Assembly: GCA_028622995.1 (NCBI GenBank)
Contig: JAJQJQ010000003.1
Span: 6,882,001-6,946,000, forward strand
Source: Panagrolaimus kolymaensis
Taxonomy: Eukaryota; Nematoda; Chromadorea; Rhabditida; Panagrolaimidae
Direction of reading: 5' to 3'
Length of the DNA stretch: 64,000 bases
In this document: in pieces, positions 1 through 10,508 of the stretch
How positions within the stretch are numbered: position 1 is the first letter of the stretch
How the letters are laid out: each line of letters starts with the position of its first letter
Translations under genes and position numbers: made by a program
Notes under the pieces: generated by a model
Seen by the model: only the letters and a program-made list of their open reading frames with translations
What the model was told of the DNA's origin: nothing
Databases searched by the model: none

Positions 1-1
1 T

Positions 2-169
2 ACTTGTCACTTGAATGTGATGAAAACTGACGAATTTGACGAACTACGCCATTGTTATATTGTATCAGATGCTAATGAAACAATGAGATTGCATCCAAAC
101 TATTTTCTAACCGTTGAAACTATTCGAATTTATCATACCAAATATCTTCGTCTTCCTCATTCAGTGTAA
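2..169 (+). CDS. C-terminal end of a protein of unknown function (5' partial)
   Basis: An open frame runs from the window edge to a TAA at 167-169, giving 55 residues that end in ...KYLRLPHSV. The composition (many His, Tyr, Leu and charged residues) and the clean stop make it look like the last exon of a gene lying mostly outside the window. I do not recognise the family. The next gene on the same strand starts 203 bp later after a TTTTTTAG acceptor, so the two could be consecutive genes in an operon; that is inference only. Confidence 0.45.
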   Translation, partial: TCHLNVMKTDEFDELRHCYIVSDANETMRLHPNYFLTVETIRIYHTKYLRLPHSV

Positions 170-372
170 ACGTAAGTTTAAAAAATTTTCAGGTCTCACA
201 TGGAAAACATGAAAATACGGTATATTGGCTGCATGTTATTTTCTTTTCATTGCCTTCAGCATTTTTCGTCTTTTTCTCTTTCCCTCTTTTTGCCTTTCTT
301 TTCTCAAATATTTTATATTTGGTTATAAATTTTTTTCCGAAAATACATTTCATTTTTTTAGGTTATTGCTAT

Positions 373-2312
373 ATGGCTACTCCATTTGCTACTCCTGATT
401 CGGTTTCGCGCTCCGCTACTGCAGTTAAATCTGTAGTAGAAATGCGCATATTTGATGCTAAATTTGGTCAGAGGACCAAAACATGGTTTGTTCGAACCAA
501 CTATCAACTCTTGGATGATGTTGCTCGAGATGGTTGTGGAAAGATGAAAGAGGATTATGTCATGGATGACTATATCGCTTATGAACTTGTGCTCAACAAT
601 GGCAAGCAAGACCGAAGACCTGTCGATGGTTTGGACTCACTTATGACGCTTGGACGTAACTACTTGATCATTGACAAGCGACTTGAAGCCGGTAAGTGTT
701 AGTTATCTTTATATTACTACCTTTAACATTTTCAAAATTAGATCTTTCATCTACCGACTCTTCCGATGAAGCAATTGCCAAACTTGTTGCTGAATATCCT
801 TCGAACAACTTGCCATCTCCTTCATCTCATGCTGGAAACACCTTCGCTTTCCAAAACATCAAAGCTCCAAGTGATTCACAAGTTCAAAGTTTTGTCGATG
901 GTTCTCCTGCGATGATCCAAGAATTCTCATATGTGCCAAGTACTTCCACTCCAACTCGCCGACCTTTTGTTAAAGCTTTGACAAAACCTGACAAAATTCT
1001 TGCATTTTTCTTTGATAATAAAGATGACATTCTTGCCAAGTATGAAACATACAAACCTGACGATCCATTACTTTTCAAATCAGTGAGTATTTTTATATTT
1101 ATCACAATACAAAAAAAAACAACTTTTAGGTCGATGTTTACGAATACATCAAACAACGCAATTCATCAAAAGCTGCTGTTTATATTCTCCGTGAAAGTGC
1201 TTATCCAGCTAGTGAGGAATATGGTCCAACACGAAAAGAAGCTGCAAAATTTGTTCTTACAGGTATAGCTACTGAAATCATTTCTTCTTTTGATATTGAT
1301 GGAGAGTAAGTTATGTTTTTTTAGTTATATTAATTACTTAAGTATTTATAGAGCTCCTCTAAAGCGCAAAGAAAGGGAACCAATCAATGGTATTTTCAAT
1401 GCTCTGACTATGACGGATCTATTCGACCACTTGTCAATTTCTAATGGTTGCGGCCTTGTTGATAACAGAATTAAAAGAAAGCGGCGATGTTCTTCAACAA
1501 ATCCACTTCGAAAGAAACCAGCTAAAATCTGCCAAATTGACGAAAATGGAGAAGACCTTTCTACACGAATTGACAAGGTTTCAGCTGAACTCATGAAGTT
1601 GGAAATCACTGATCCAAAAATTGTCAAATTCTACAAAACATCTTCGTGAGTTACCTTCTATTAACTATTAACTAACTGATATACCATTTTGTAGCGCTGA
1701 CCGTTATGCTTGGATTAAAGGTCTTTTGAAAACTAAAGCAAGATTTGGTGGAATCGTTCGTCAGCTTCTTGAAAAGTTTCAACATGTCAAATCAAATGTT
1801 GGACTTGTAAGTATTTTATCCATTTACATAAATTGATTTAGTTGTTTCAGATTCATGACGAATTTTTGATGGTTATGGCGAACCGTCGTTTCGAAATGTC
1901 AAATATTGCTGTTTGGTTCCGAAATTCAATTGGTGCAATTTACGAATATGCTGCGACAGAATGTCAAGGGATTGAAATTCCTGATTATCTTGATGATGGC
2001 AAGTTTAATGAGTTTGCATTCCTTCAAATTACTATTCCACTTTTTAGAAATGAAGGAGTTTTATGCCGGTCCCTTATTGGGTGAAATCATCTTACAGAAA
2101 TGTTATCGTTCTAAAGTTGAATATGGTAGATTCTTGTTGGCATGTTTAGTATGTTTCTAACATTTTATTCCTATTTATTAAGTATTTTTCAGGAAGGAAA
2201 TAATCCAAAAGAAGGCCTTGACAAGATCGACGCCTTCAATAAGAACAAATCTACTGCTATGACTGGACCTGCCATTATTGCTGTTAGCATTGTAGGATTA
2301 ATTTCAATATGA
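373..2312 (+). CDS. Unrecognised 536-aa protein, probably nuclear
   Basis: Eight exons keep frame throughout: 373-691, 742-1082, 1130-1305, 1352-1645, 1695-1806, 1851-1998, 2048-2148 and 2193-2312 (1611 nt). The start ATG follows a TTTTTTAG acceptor by 11 nt, suggesting spliced-leader addition. Intron 6 (1999-2047) begins with GC instead of GT; treating it as an intron is the only way to continue into the downstream coding exons. The protein has a compact N-terminal region, a Ser/Pro/Thr-rich middle, then two basic clusters (KRKERE near residue 281 and RIKRKRRC... about 40 residues on) that look like nuclear localisation signals, and a helical C-terminal half. No enzyme motif or transmembrane segment was seen. 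I do not recognise the family; it could be a nematode-restricted nuclear protein. The last exon is the least certain. Confidence 0.7.
1999..2047 (+). other. GC-AG intron
   Basis: This 49-bp intron has the donor GCAAGTTT and the acceptor CTTTTTAG. Reading through it gives an early stop at 2082-2084; removing it joins two coding exons in phase 1 and brings the whole gene to a multiple of three. GC-AG introns are a known minor class recognised by the major spliceosome. Confidence 0.7.
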
Positions 2313-3329
2313 GATGTTCCACCACCAGCAGCACCCACCAAATTCAAGCCCATCATTTGAGATAATTGTTGTGAGAAGGTCGTTGCAGTTTGATCCATCT
2401 TTGTATAAATTATAACAAAATTCTTTAACCAAAATAGACCAAATATGAGCAGCAAATAAAAAAATCAAACAAGATTGATAAAGTTTGAAAGTTGAATGAA
2501 AAAATGATTTTGAAAGATAACAAAAAATGAAAAGTTTGTTGGCGCGAAAAGTACCTTTGGGTCATGGAAAGAATTTTTTTGAAAAAGGCTGAAAAAAAAA
2601 TATCGAAAAGCAATGAATAAAGGTTTTCTTGAAGCAATCAAAGTAAAAAAAAGAAAGTTAAACATTTTTTAATAGCTTTTTTTTCAGGTTTTTGAGTTAC
2701 AACAACATTTGTTTCTTTTTTGTACTTGTGTTTTAGATGGATATGAAAAAAATTGTGATAAAGCATGGTCACCATCTTCAGAATTAAGCTTGTCTTCATA
2801 TTAATCATCACGAGTCATATGCACAGATTCAATTTTAGTCCCACTTTTGACATCATTCAACCATGGATGAGAGAGCTATTCTTCTGCTGATTTTCTTTTA
2901 CATGGTACCTCCTATTGAGGTATGAATGTCGGAATTTATCACAATTTGTTGTATCAAAAATGTATTTAATCCTTGGAGCTTTTCCTAATCATTTTCTTGT
3001 GATGCAATTTTTAAGGGAATAAAGAATAATAATAATAATAATGCAATAATTGGGGTATTGATACAAGCTTTTTGAATGGCTTGATCTTCATAAAAGTAAA
3101 TGTAAAAATAAAGTTATTTAAAGAGAAGCTTAACTTCAAGCTTTAACATCATACAATAATAGAAACAAAGAGAATGTTGCATGTTGGTCAAAAACATGTC
3201 ATCATGAAAATAGTATGTACAAAGTTAACACAGATATAAGTTGTATAATTTATTAATCACTAACTAGCAAGAACCTACATAACGAACAGTACAGTTAAAC
3301 AATAATAAAATGATCCCGTAAAAATAAAG
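2313..3329. other. Intergenic, convergent 3' ends
   Basis: The stretch lies between the stop of the unrecognised gene and the stop of cpn10. It is AT-rich with an (AAT) run near 3027-3042. No supportable gene was seen. Confidence 0.5.
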
Positions 3330-3716
3330 TTATTGGAATTTACCAACAATGTCGCTTTCGCGGAAGATGTGATATTCTTTTTCTTCGACGCTGACTTTGA
3401 AACCACCATATTCGGGAAGAAGAACACGATCACCAGCTTTGAGTTGAGGAGGAATAATATCACCCTTTTCATTTCGTGCACCTTGTCCAACAGCAACAAT
3501 AGTTCCTTCCAAAACTTTGCCTTGAGCCTTTTCTGGTATCATAATTCCACCTTTGGTTTTCGTTTCAGCAACAGCTCGTTCAATAACCACACGATCAAAA
3601 AGAGGAACAAATCCTTTTAAAGCTGCAGTAGCGGACTAAAAAAGTTTAACATTAATTAAAGAGGATGATGTAATAGGAAAATAACTTACATTTCTAATAG
3701 CTGTGAAGAAGACCAT
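3330..3716 (-). CDS. hsp-10 (cpn10): Mitochondrial 10-kDa co-chaperonin (HSP10/Cpn10)
   Basis: This is the co-chaperonin that forms the heptameric lid on HSP60 in the mitochondrial matrix. Two exons (3716-3690 and 3635-3330) encode 110 residues, the usual length for the family. Recognisable segments in order are an N-terminal PLFDRVVIERA strand, the mobile loop ETKTKGGIMIPEKAQGK that docks into HSP60, the VLEGTIVAVGQG core, GDRVLLPEYGG, and the C-terminal strand ending VGKFQ. The short first exon (MVFFTAIRN) gives a slightly basic N-terminus suited to an uncleaved mitochondrial signal. The gene is head to head with HSP60 (ATG to ATG 438 bp apart) across a promoter with heat-shock elements, so co-regulation of lid and chamber is very likely. 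Identification is secure. Confidence 0.96.
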
Positions 3717-4154
3717 TTTTAGAAAGGCTTGAGGATATGATTATCGGCTAAAACAAAAAGAATGTTTAATACACAAAAATAAAGACAATGTAAAACAGTA
3801 AACACGATATGATTACATTAGTGATGCACGCGGCCATAGAACAATCAAAAGGTTTAATTTTGCAACAAAAAATAAACGGCAAAAAAACTTTGATGAAAAG
3901 CAGTAAAGTTTGTATTCGCGAACGTTCTGGGCGCTGCCCATTTCTCACTGCTCGTGAACTTTCACAACGAAAGCTATCGTGCAATCTCTAGAAAATTCGG
4001 TCGACCTTTTATTTGCTCGTTTCATTGAAGCTTTCTTCTAACATTCATTGAACACTACCATCTTTCACGTTTTTATTTCGATTATTTTAATTTCTGTTGC
4101 TTTTTACTCGTGTTTAGTAACAATTTTTAATACTTTTAATTTTTTAGCTTCAAA
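3717..4154. promoter_or_regulatory. Bidirectional HSP10/HSP60 promoter with heat-shock elements
   Basis: The 438 bp between the two divergent start codons contains a perfect three-unit heat-shock element at 3915-3927 (TTC-GC-GAA-CG-TTC). Two-unit sites follow at 3956-3963 (GAA-CT-TTC) and 3991-3998 (GAA-AA-TTC). All match the HSF1 pattern of alternating nGAAn units at 5-bp spacing. The HSP60 side ends with a TTTTTAG acceptor at 4141-4147, eight bases before its ATG. Divergent HSP10/HSP60 pairs are known in other animals; the HSEs here are read directly from the sequence. Confidence 0.85.
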
Positions 4155-6100
4155 ATGCATCGCTTTGCTTCTAAATCTTCTCGGGCTTTAAGCCGCACAT
4201 CTCATCGTGGTTATGCAAAAGATCTCAAATTTGGTGGTGATGGTCGAAAGGCTATGCTTGCTGGTATTGATCTTTTAGCTGATGCTGTTGCTGTTACTAT
4301 GGGTCCTAAGGTATGTTTAGAACTTTAGCTATTTATAGGCCTTTATTTTTTGATTATGTTATGAATGAACTGCTATTGAAGTCTCTCTTTTTAGGGTCGC
4401 AACGTTGTCATCGAACAAAGCTGGGGATCTCCTAAGATAACAAAGGATGGTGTAACCGTGGCTAAGGCTATCGATTTGAAAGACAAATATCATAATCTCG
4501 GCGCCAAACTTGTTCAGGTTCGTTTTATACTTGGTTCATCATGCATGATGCAATAATTTCTTTTTTTTAGGATGTTGCTAACAAAACCAATGAAGAAGCT
4601 GGTGATGGTACCACGTGTGCTACTGTTCTTGCACGTGCCATTGCTAAAGAAGGCTTCGAAAACATCAGCAAAGGTGCTAATCCAGTTGAAGTCCGTAAAG
4701 GTGTTATGAAAGCAGTTGAAATCATTGTCAACGAATTGAAAGCTATGAGCAAACCTGTTACTACTCCTGAAGAAATCGCTCAAGTTGCTACTATCTCTGC
4801 AAATGGTGATAAAGTTATTGGTGATCTTATTAGTCAAGCTATGAAAAAGGTTAGTTTGTTTTCTCCTCTTTATTAAATATGAAATCTAGTTGTTGTTTTT
4901 TAGGTTGGAAACAAAGGCGTCATAACTGTTAAAGATGGCAAAACTCTTGAAGATGAATTAGAAACTATTGAAGGATTGAAGTTTGATCGTGGATACATTT
5001 CACCATATTTCATCAACAGTAGCAAAGGAGCTAAAGTGGAATTCGAAAAGTGTCTTCTCCTGTTATCTGAAAAGAAAATTAGTCAAGTCCAAGATATTGT
5101 TCCAGCTCTTGAAATGGCAAATAAACTTCGCAGGCCTTTACTCATCATTGCTGAAGACGTCGATGGTGAAGCTCTCACTACTCTTGTTCTCAATCGCTTA
5201 AAAGTTGGTCTTCAAGTTTGTGCTGTAAAAGCTCCTGGATTTGGTGATAATCGAAAGAACACTTTGAAAGATATGGCTATTGCTACTGGTGGTACTGTCT
5301 TTGGTGACGAATCATCACTTGTTAAATTAGAAGAAATCCAAGCTCATGACTTTGGTGAAGCTGATGAAGTTTCTATTACTAAAGATGATACTCTTGTCCT
5401 TCGTGGTAAAGGTTCTCCTCAAGAAGTTGATCAACGTATTGAACAATTACAAGATGAAATCGAATCTTCAACATCTGAATATGAAAAGGAAAAACTTAAT
5501 GAACGTCTTGCTAAACTCTCAAAAGGTGTTGCTGTCCTTAAAATCGGTGGAGCCAGTGAAGTTGAAGTTAATGAAAAGAAAGATCGTGTAACTGATGCTC
5601 TTTGTGCTACTCGTGCTGCTGTTGAAGAAGGTATCGTACCTGGTGGCGGGGTTGCTCTTCTTCGTGCTCTCAAGAAACTTGATGGTTTTAAAGCTGATAA
5701 TGAAGATCAACAACGAGGTATGTTTATTCTTCCTATTCTTATCTCAAATCTTTTCATTATTTTAGGTGTCAAAATCATTCAAAAAGCTGTTCGTCAACCT
5801 ATCACAACTATTGTTGCTAATGCTGGTATCGAAGCTGCTGGGGTTGTTGAAAAAGTTCTTGCCAATACTAACGTCAACTATGGTTATGATGCTATGAACG
5901 ACAAATTTGTCAACATGATCGAAGCTGGTATTATTGATCCAACCAAGGTTATTCGTACTGCTCTTCAAGATGCTGCTGGTGTCGCTTCTCTCTTGGCTAC
6001 AACTGAATGTGTTATTACTGAACTCCCGAAAGAAGATCCACCTGCTCCAATGGGTGGCATGGGCGGTGGAATGGGAGGTATGGGCGGAGGAATGTTCTAA
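4155..6100 (+). CDS. hsp-60: Mitochondrial chaperonin HSP60 (Cpn60)
   Basis: This group I chaperonin folds imported proteins in the mitochondrial matrix with ATP and HSP10. Five exons (4155-4310, 4395-4517, 4571-4849, 4904-5717, 5766-6100) give 568 residues, the normal length. The N-terminus ([23 protein letters not shown]) is basic and Ser/Arg-rich, a typical cleavable mitochondrial presequence. The mature part shows [17 protein letters not shown], the nucleotide-binding GDGTT motif, SPYFIN, the FGDNRK region, GGGVALL and the conserved C-terminal Gly-Met repeat tail (GGMGGGMGG...). The start is chosen because it follows a TTTTTAG acceptor and begins the presequence. Intron 4 (5718-5765) is 48 bp with no in-frame stop. 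The neighbour is its partner HSP10. Confidence 0.97.
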
Positions 6101-6467
6101 AGCTCTTATTTCTTGTGTTATTGTTATAGATTATGTCTAATAAATTAGCTGTTTATCATTTATGTTTATTGTAGGGATATTTAGTTTTATAGCTAGTAGT
6201 TTAGTAATATATTCCTTTCATTGCATCTCATTATTATTATTTGTTAATGTTGTGTTTAATAAATGTGTTTCTGAATCTTTGTCTAACATCAAATACTTTG
6301 TTTTTAACTTCGAAAGGAACCATTGAATGTTCTTTGCTTTGCATTATAAGAAGATGTTCATTAAAATTCTGTTTATTTATATGTACAACATTTATTCATT
6401 CATAAGACAATTTTACAATCTAGTACAAGCATAATTTTTACATCATCATAAATAATAATGCTGCAAT
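6101..6467. other. Intergenic, convergent 3' ends of hsp-60 and coq-10
   Basis: AT-rich 3' flanks with AATAAA-type polyadenylation signals on the HSP60 side (for example TAATAAAT near 6137 and 6258). Nothing else was seen. Confidence 0.5.
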
Positions 6468-7247
6468 TCAACCCTTATATGCCAGCACCTCAGGCTGCAT
6501 ATTTTCATATCCAACAGCAGGTTCACCATAAAGTTTTTCAGCTCGTTTCAGAAAGGCTTTCACCATAGTACGTACAATTTGATCAAAAAATGCATGAGCA
6601 AGCCGAGCGTGAATCAAAGAACGGAATTCAAATTCGATTGAATAATACAATGTACAGCATCGAGGATTATCTGACATCGGTTGAAAGCGCCATGTTGTAT
6701 CCAAAACTTTGAATAATCGACCTTCGGTGCAAACAGACTGAAATGAGAAAATGATAAGCAAAGCTTTTATAAGCAAAATGAGAACTTACTCTAATAACAT
6801 ACGGTTTCAATGCAGTGACTTTGGAAGCATATCGTTCATGAAGAGGTGGAAATCCAATTTGTAAATCAGCTTCTAAAACATTTTCACTCTTTTTTCTTAC
6901 ATCAGCTTTCTTACACCATGGAACAAATAGAGGATATTCTGCAACATTATTCACAACATCAAACATTTGATCTGCGGTAAATCTGAAGAAGTACATGTTT
7001 CATTTGAGATTGTATGTAATCATTTAATAAATAAATTACCCAATTAATCGTTTTTCTGCATATTCCATAACTCTTTCTTCTCTTGTGCTAACTCCAAAAC
7101 CAAAAAGTTGACGTTTAGTTGCAATATTGTAAACATTTTTATGTCTCAAAATAGGACTTCGATAAATCTTTGTAACACATAATATTCCTAAAAAATGGAT
7201 GGATTAAGCATATTTGGAGAGAATGACAAACCTCTAGTGAAATTCAT
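6468..7247 (-). CDS. coq-10: Coenzyme Q-binding protein COQ10, mitochondrial
   Basis: COQ10 is a START-like lipid-binding protein of the inner mitochondrial membrane that binds ubiquinone and is needed for efficient respiration. Four exons (7247-7232, 7187-7040, 6982-6790, 6737-6468) give 208 residues, the family's usual size. Diagnostic stretches are the entry REERVMEYAEKRLIGFTADQMFDVV, then VAEYPLFVPWCKKADV, EADLQIGFPPLHERYASKVT, and the C-terminal helix DQIVRTMVKAFLKRAEKLYG. The N-terminus (MNFTRGILCVTKIYRSPILRHKN) is basic and amphipathic like a mitochondrial presequence. The very short 16-nt first exon is the least certain part, but the join keeps frame. Confidence 0.93.
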
Positions 7248-10200
7248 AAATTCAATAAATTAGTAATCAAAAAAATTGGAAGGAATACCAAATTTACTCG
7301 TGAAGGACGTAAACAAAAATGGCAGACATTGCTTTGTTTTTTCATAGATTGCCAAAGAAAGTTCATTCATGGGTTGTTTTATGTTACAAAGTCACAAAGC
7401 TTATTATCAGTGAAGGCAATTACTAATACCAAAACAAAAACTTTCTAAAAAGTGTTATAAAAATGAAATATTAAAAATTGATTACAAATTTTTATTATTA
7501 ACAAGGATCATCACTAAATGAATCTCTGTATGTTATTGAGATTAAATCCAAAATAGAACTTTGAGGAATAAATTGGATGGGATGAGTTTAGCAATTCTTT
7601 CTGAAATTAGTAACTCTTACAATTAGGATTCTGAAGTAGCTGATTAGAACGAAGATTAGTGGATGCAAATAAATTAACGTTATAGTTTTAATTATTCTGT
7701 TTTACTTCTCATTGATGATTTAGTTTATTTTACACATTAATAGTTACATTTTAACGAGATGAAACTACAGTATCCTTATAAACATAAATTGTTCATTCCA
7801 ATTTTATATGCACGTTTTTTTTGTAATTTTGGAATTTCACTAAATATGTAGTTCGTCTTTTTTAGAGTTTTATCTCTTGCTGTATATGGATTAAGATTCA
7901 TTTGGGATAATAATAACAATTTGTTGCAAAAAATAAAGAAAGATGCCGCATTTCTGTTGAATGATGGAAGATACCTTTAAGGTTGATCTTGCAAACAATA
8001 CTCTTGACAAGTCAAAAAAGTGATTAAAGGAATTCTCAAAAACCCCAGGCAAAAAAAGAAAAACTGCGGCATCTTCTTTTTCCATTTATGTTTTTGTTTG
8101 ATCATTGTTGTTTGCATTTTTTCTCATTTGAAACAATTCTTCATCTTCATCGGTAATAATTATTTTCAATAATTTTCTCTCTTCTAATTAATTTAATTTC
8201 GTCCCAATATTTTTCTTTCTTTCATACTATAGCTTTTTTAATTAACCATTTTTATCTTTTTTCATATATTTTAAATGATGGTCGAAATATTTTAAAAGTT
8301 TTTATTTGCTGGAAAATTTTTGGGAAGGCGAAGAGCTTGATGACAGCGTTCAGCAGCCAGCGTTAAAAGGCATAATATTTTTCATTATATAAGTAATTCA
8401 ATAACTAACTTTTACAGCATCCTTGCATATGCAGCAGCAACAGCATCTCGCAAATAAGCTTTTAACGTTTTTTTTTTTATTTTATGGCGTCAAGGGACAG
8501 ATTTGGTCACCACCACCAAAAAAAGAATGGAAGAAGAGCGTTGATTGGTCTCTTATTGGTGCTGCTATTGCCTTTCTTACAGCCACAAAATTATATATTT
8601 TTTTGTGGCAAATATTCATTTCATTTTCGACTTTTTAGCTTCTCATCTTATTTTTAGAAGAAAAAGAAAAGAATTTTTTTACGAGCTACTATTCTCCGTG
8701 AAACACCACTTACAATATATTTAATTGTCTCTTTTTTCTTTTTTCTTCCTGGAAGAAACAGCGGTACATAGTGAAGCTATGGTGCCAAGGAGAAAACATT
8801 AAAAAAGAGGAAAGGAAGAGAGGAAAGGAAGAGAGGAAAGATTAATTGTTTTTAGCTTCTAAATAGCCTCTTAATTATCTAAAAAGGCCCGGAAATTGAT
8901 ACGTCCTTTTTTCTCTTTCTCCATCACATTTATTTATTTGATGATTGCTTCTCTTTTTTAACCATATTTTTTCTTGCTTAAAATGGTGTTCAAAAAATTT
9001 TAATGAGATAATCACAAAAGAAAATAGAAAAAAAAGGAAACCGCTTTGCAAATTTTAATTTTTATTTTAGAACGGAAGTATTTGGATGATTGGTATTCTT
9101 TTAAAGGACCATCGAAGAAAAAAAGGAACAAGCCTCCAATTTTTTATGGTAGTTTTTTGTAAGATTTAAGGATCAAACAAATTAGATTTGAAAAATCATT
9201 TGCAAAACTAAAAAATAGCCCGAAAAATCTATGTTTATTATTTATTTAATAGTTTGTTTTAATAAAAGCGTGTTTGATAAAAAAGAAAAATAAAAATAAA
9301 TTTCATTGCCGCGTCGTCGATGAATTACAGACCTCCTGGGGTGATAAGTGTAATTATGAATCGACGACATATTTTTCTTCCAATATTAATAACACTTTAA
9401 GGGTCGTGAGTATGTATGTATAATCGGAAATTTTTTTTTAATGCGTTGATAATCACTTTTTTTTCTTCTCACATATCAAAAATTTATTAATTCGTTCATA
9501 ATTTTTCATTTTTATAATTAGTCTGTTGACACCTTTTTTCTTTTTCTGGTTTAGTTTATTTTCGTTCCATATCCCCAAAGTTTTTTTTCTTGTTTTTTTG
9601 CCTTCCTTAACTTTGCTTGCCACCGTAATACATATATCATAATAATAATTATATCTGTCAATAAAACAACCACCAACCAAATGGCGTACATTACATTTTA
9701 TTTTTAAATGAATTCTAGCTGCTCATCAAATAATCATCAACAACATAGCTACTTTCCATTAACTAATGTCAATAAAAAACACTGCTGCCATAAAAGATTT
9801 CTTAAAGTAGTATTCATCTTTCTTTTATTTTTTTACGATGACACTTATAAAAGGCGCTTCTATCGCTCATTAATGTTTATCCTCCGATATCCGTTACATT
9901 GCATTTAAAAAAAGATGGCACTTAAGTTTCATTCTTCACCTTTTAAATAAGTAACTAAATTACTAACTAACGCCTGACTGTGAGGATGACGAGCAGCAGC
10001 GGCGATTATGTAATAAACTGAAGCATCGAATATATTAGGCCTATTAACTTCGTCCCTTCTTTTTTTCGATGAGTATTATTATTGCCCTTCTTGACTCTCT
10101 CATCATTTTCTTCATGGTAATAAACTTATTTTTTAACTTTAATTTTCATTGGCTCTTTATTGCACTCGCGCTTTTCTGCGCTATTCCATATTGCGACTGT

Positions 10201-10508
10201 CGACGACGACGACGCTCTTGCCACCACCAATAACCGTAGACTTTCAAAAAGTGAAAATAGAAAAAAATAGGCGGAGCATCCAACCAATTTTCTTTCTTGA
10301 TGAGTGGCGGCGACACAGCAGCTCATTTTTTTTATCTTACCGGAAAAAGGAGGAGAGAGCCAATTTAAAAAAAATGATCATCATCATTTCATTTTTGCCG
10401 TTAGCAATTTTGTGATTTTTTCTTTATCGTTTTTTAAAAACAAAATTCTTATACATAGTTTAATTTAATTTATTAATATATTTTTAAGATTTATTATTTT
10501 TTGAAAAC
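7248..10508. other. 3.3-kb intergenic region upstream of the Msx homeobox gene
   Basis: No supportable gene. The region is AT-rich with poly-T/poly-A runs, a 13-bp purine tandem repeat (about 2.5 copies at 8808-8840), a hairpin at 9313-9368, and CAA/GAC trinucleotide runs near 10199-10216. Its position 5' of a developmental transcription factor makes it the likely promoter/enhancer space. Confidence 0.5.

Noticed and set aside
2189..2398. Antisense frame opposite the last exon of the first full gene (MDQTATTFSQQLSQMM...)
   Set aside because: It has a plausible Gly/Ala/Gln-rich start but overlaps a spliced coding exon on the other strand and has no splice or family support. It keeps the last exon of that gene slightly in doubt.
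8808..8840. 13-bp purine tandem repeat (AGGAAAGGAAGAG, about 2.5 copies)
   Set aside because: Too short to distinguish from ordinary low-complexity DNA.
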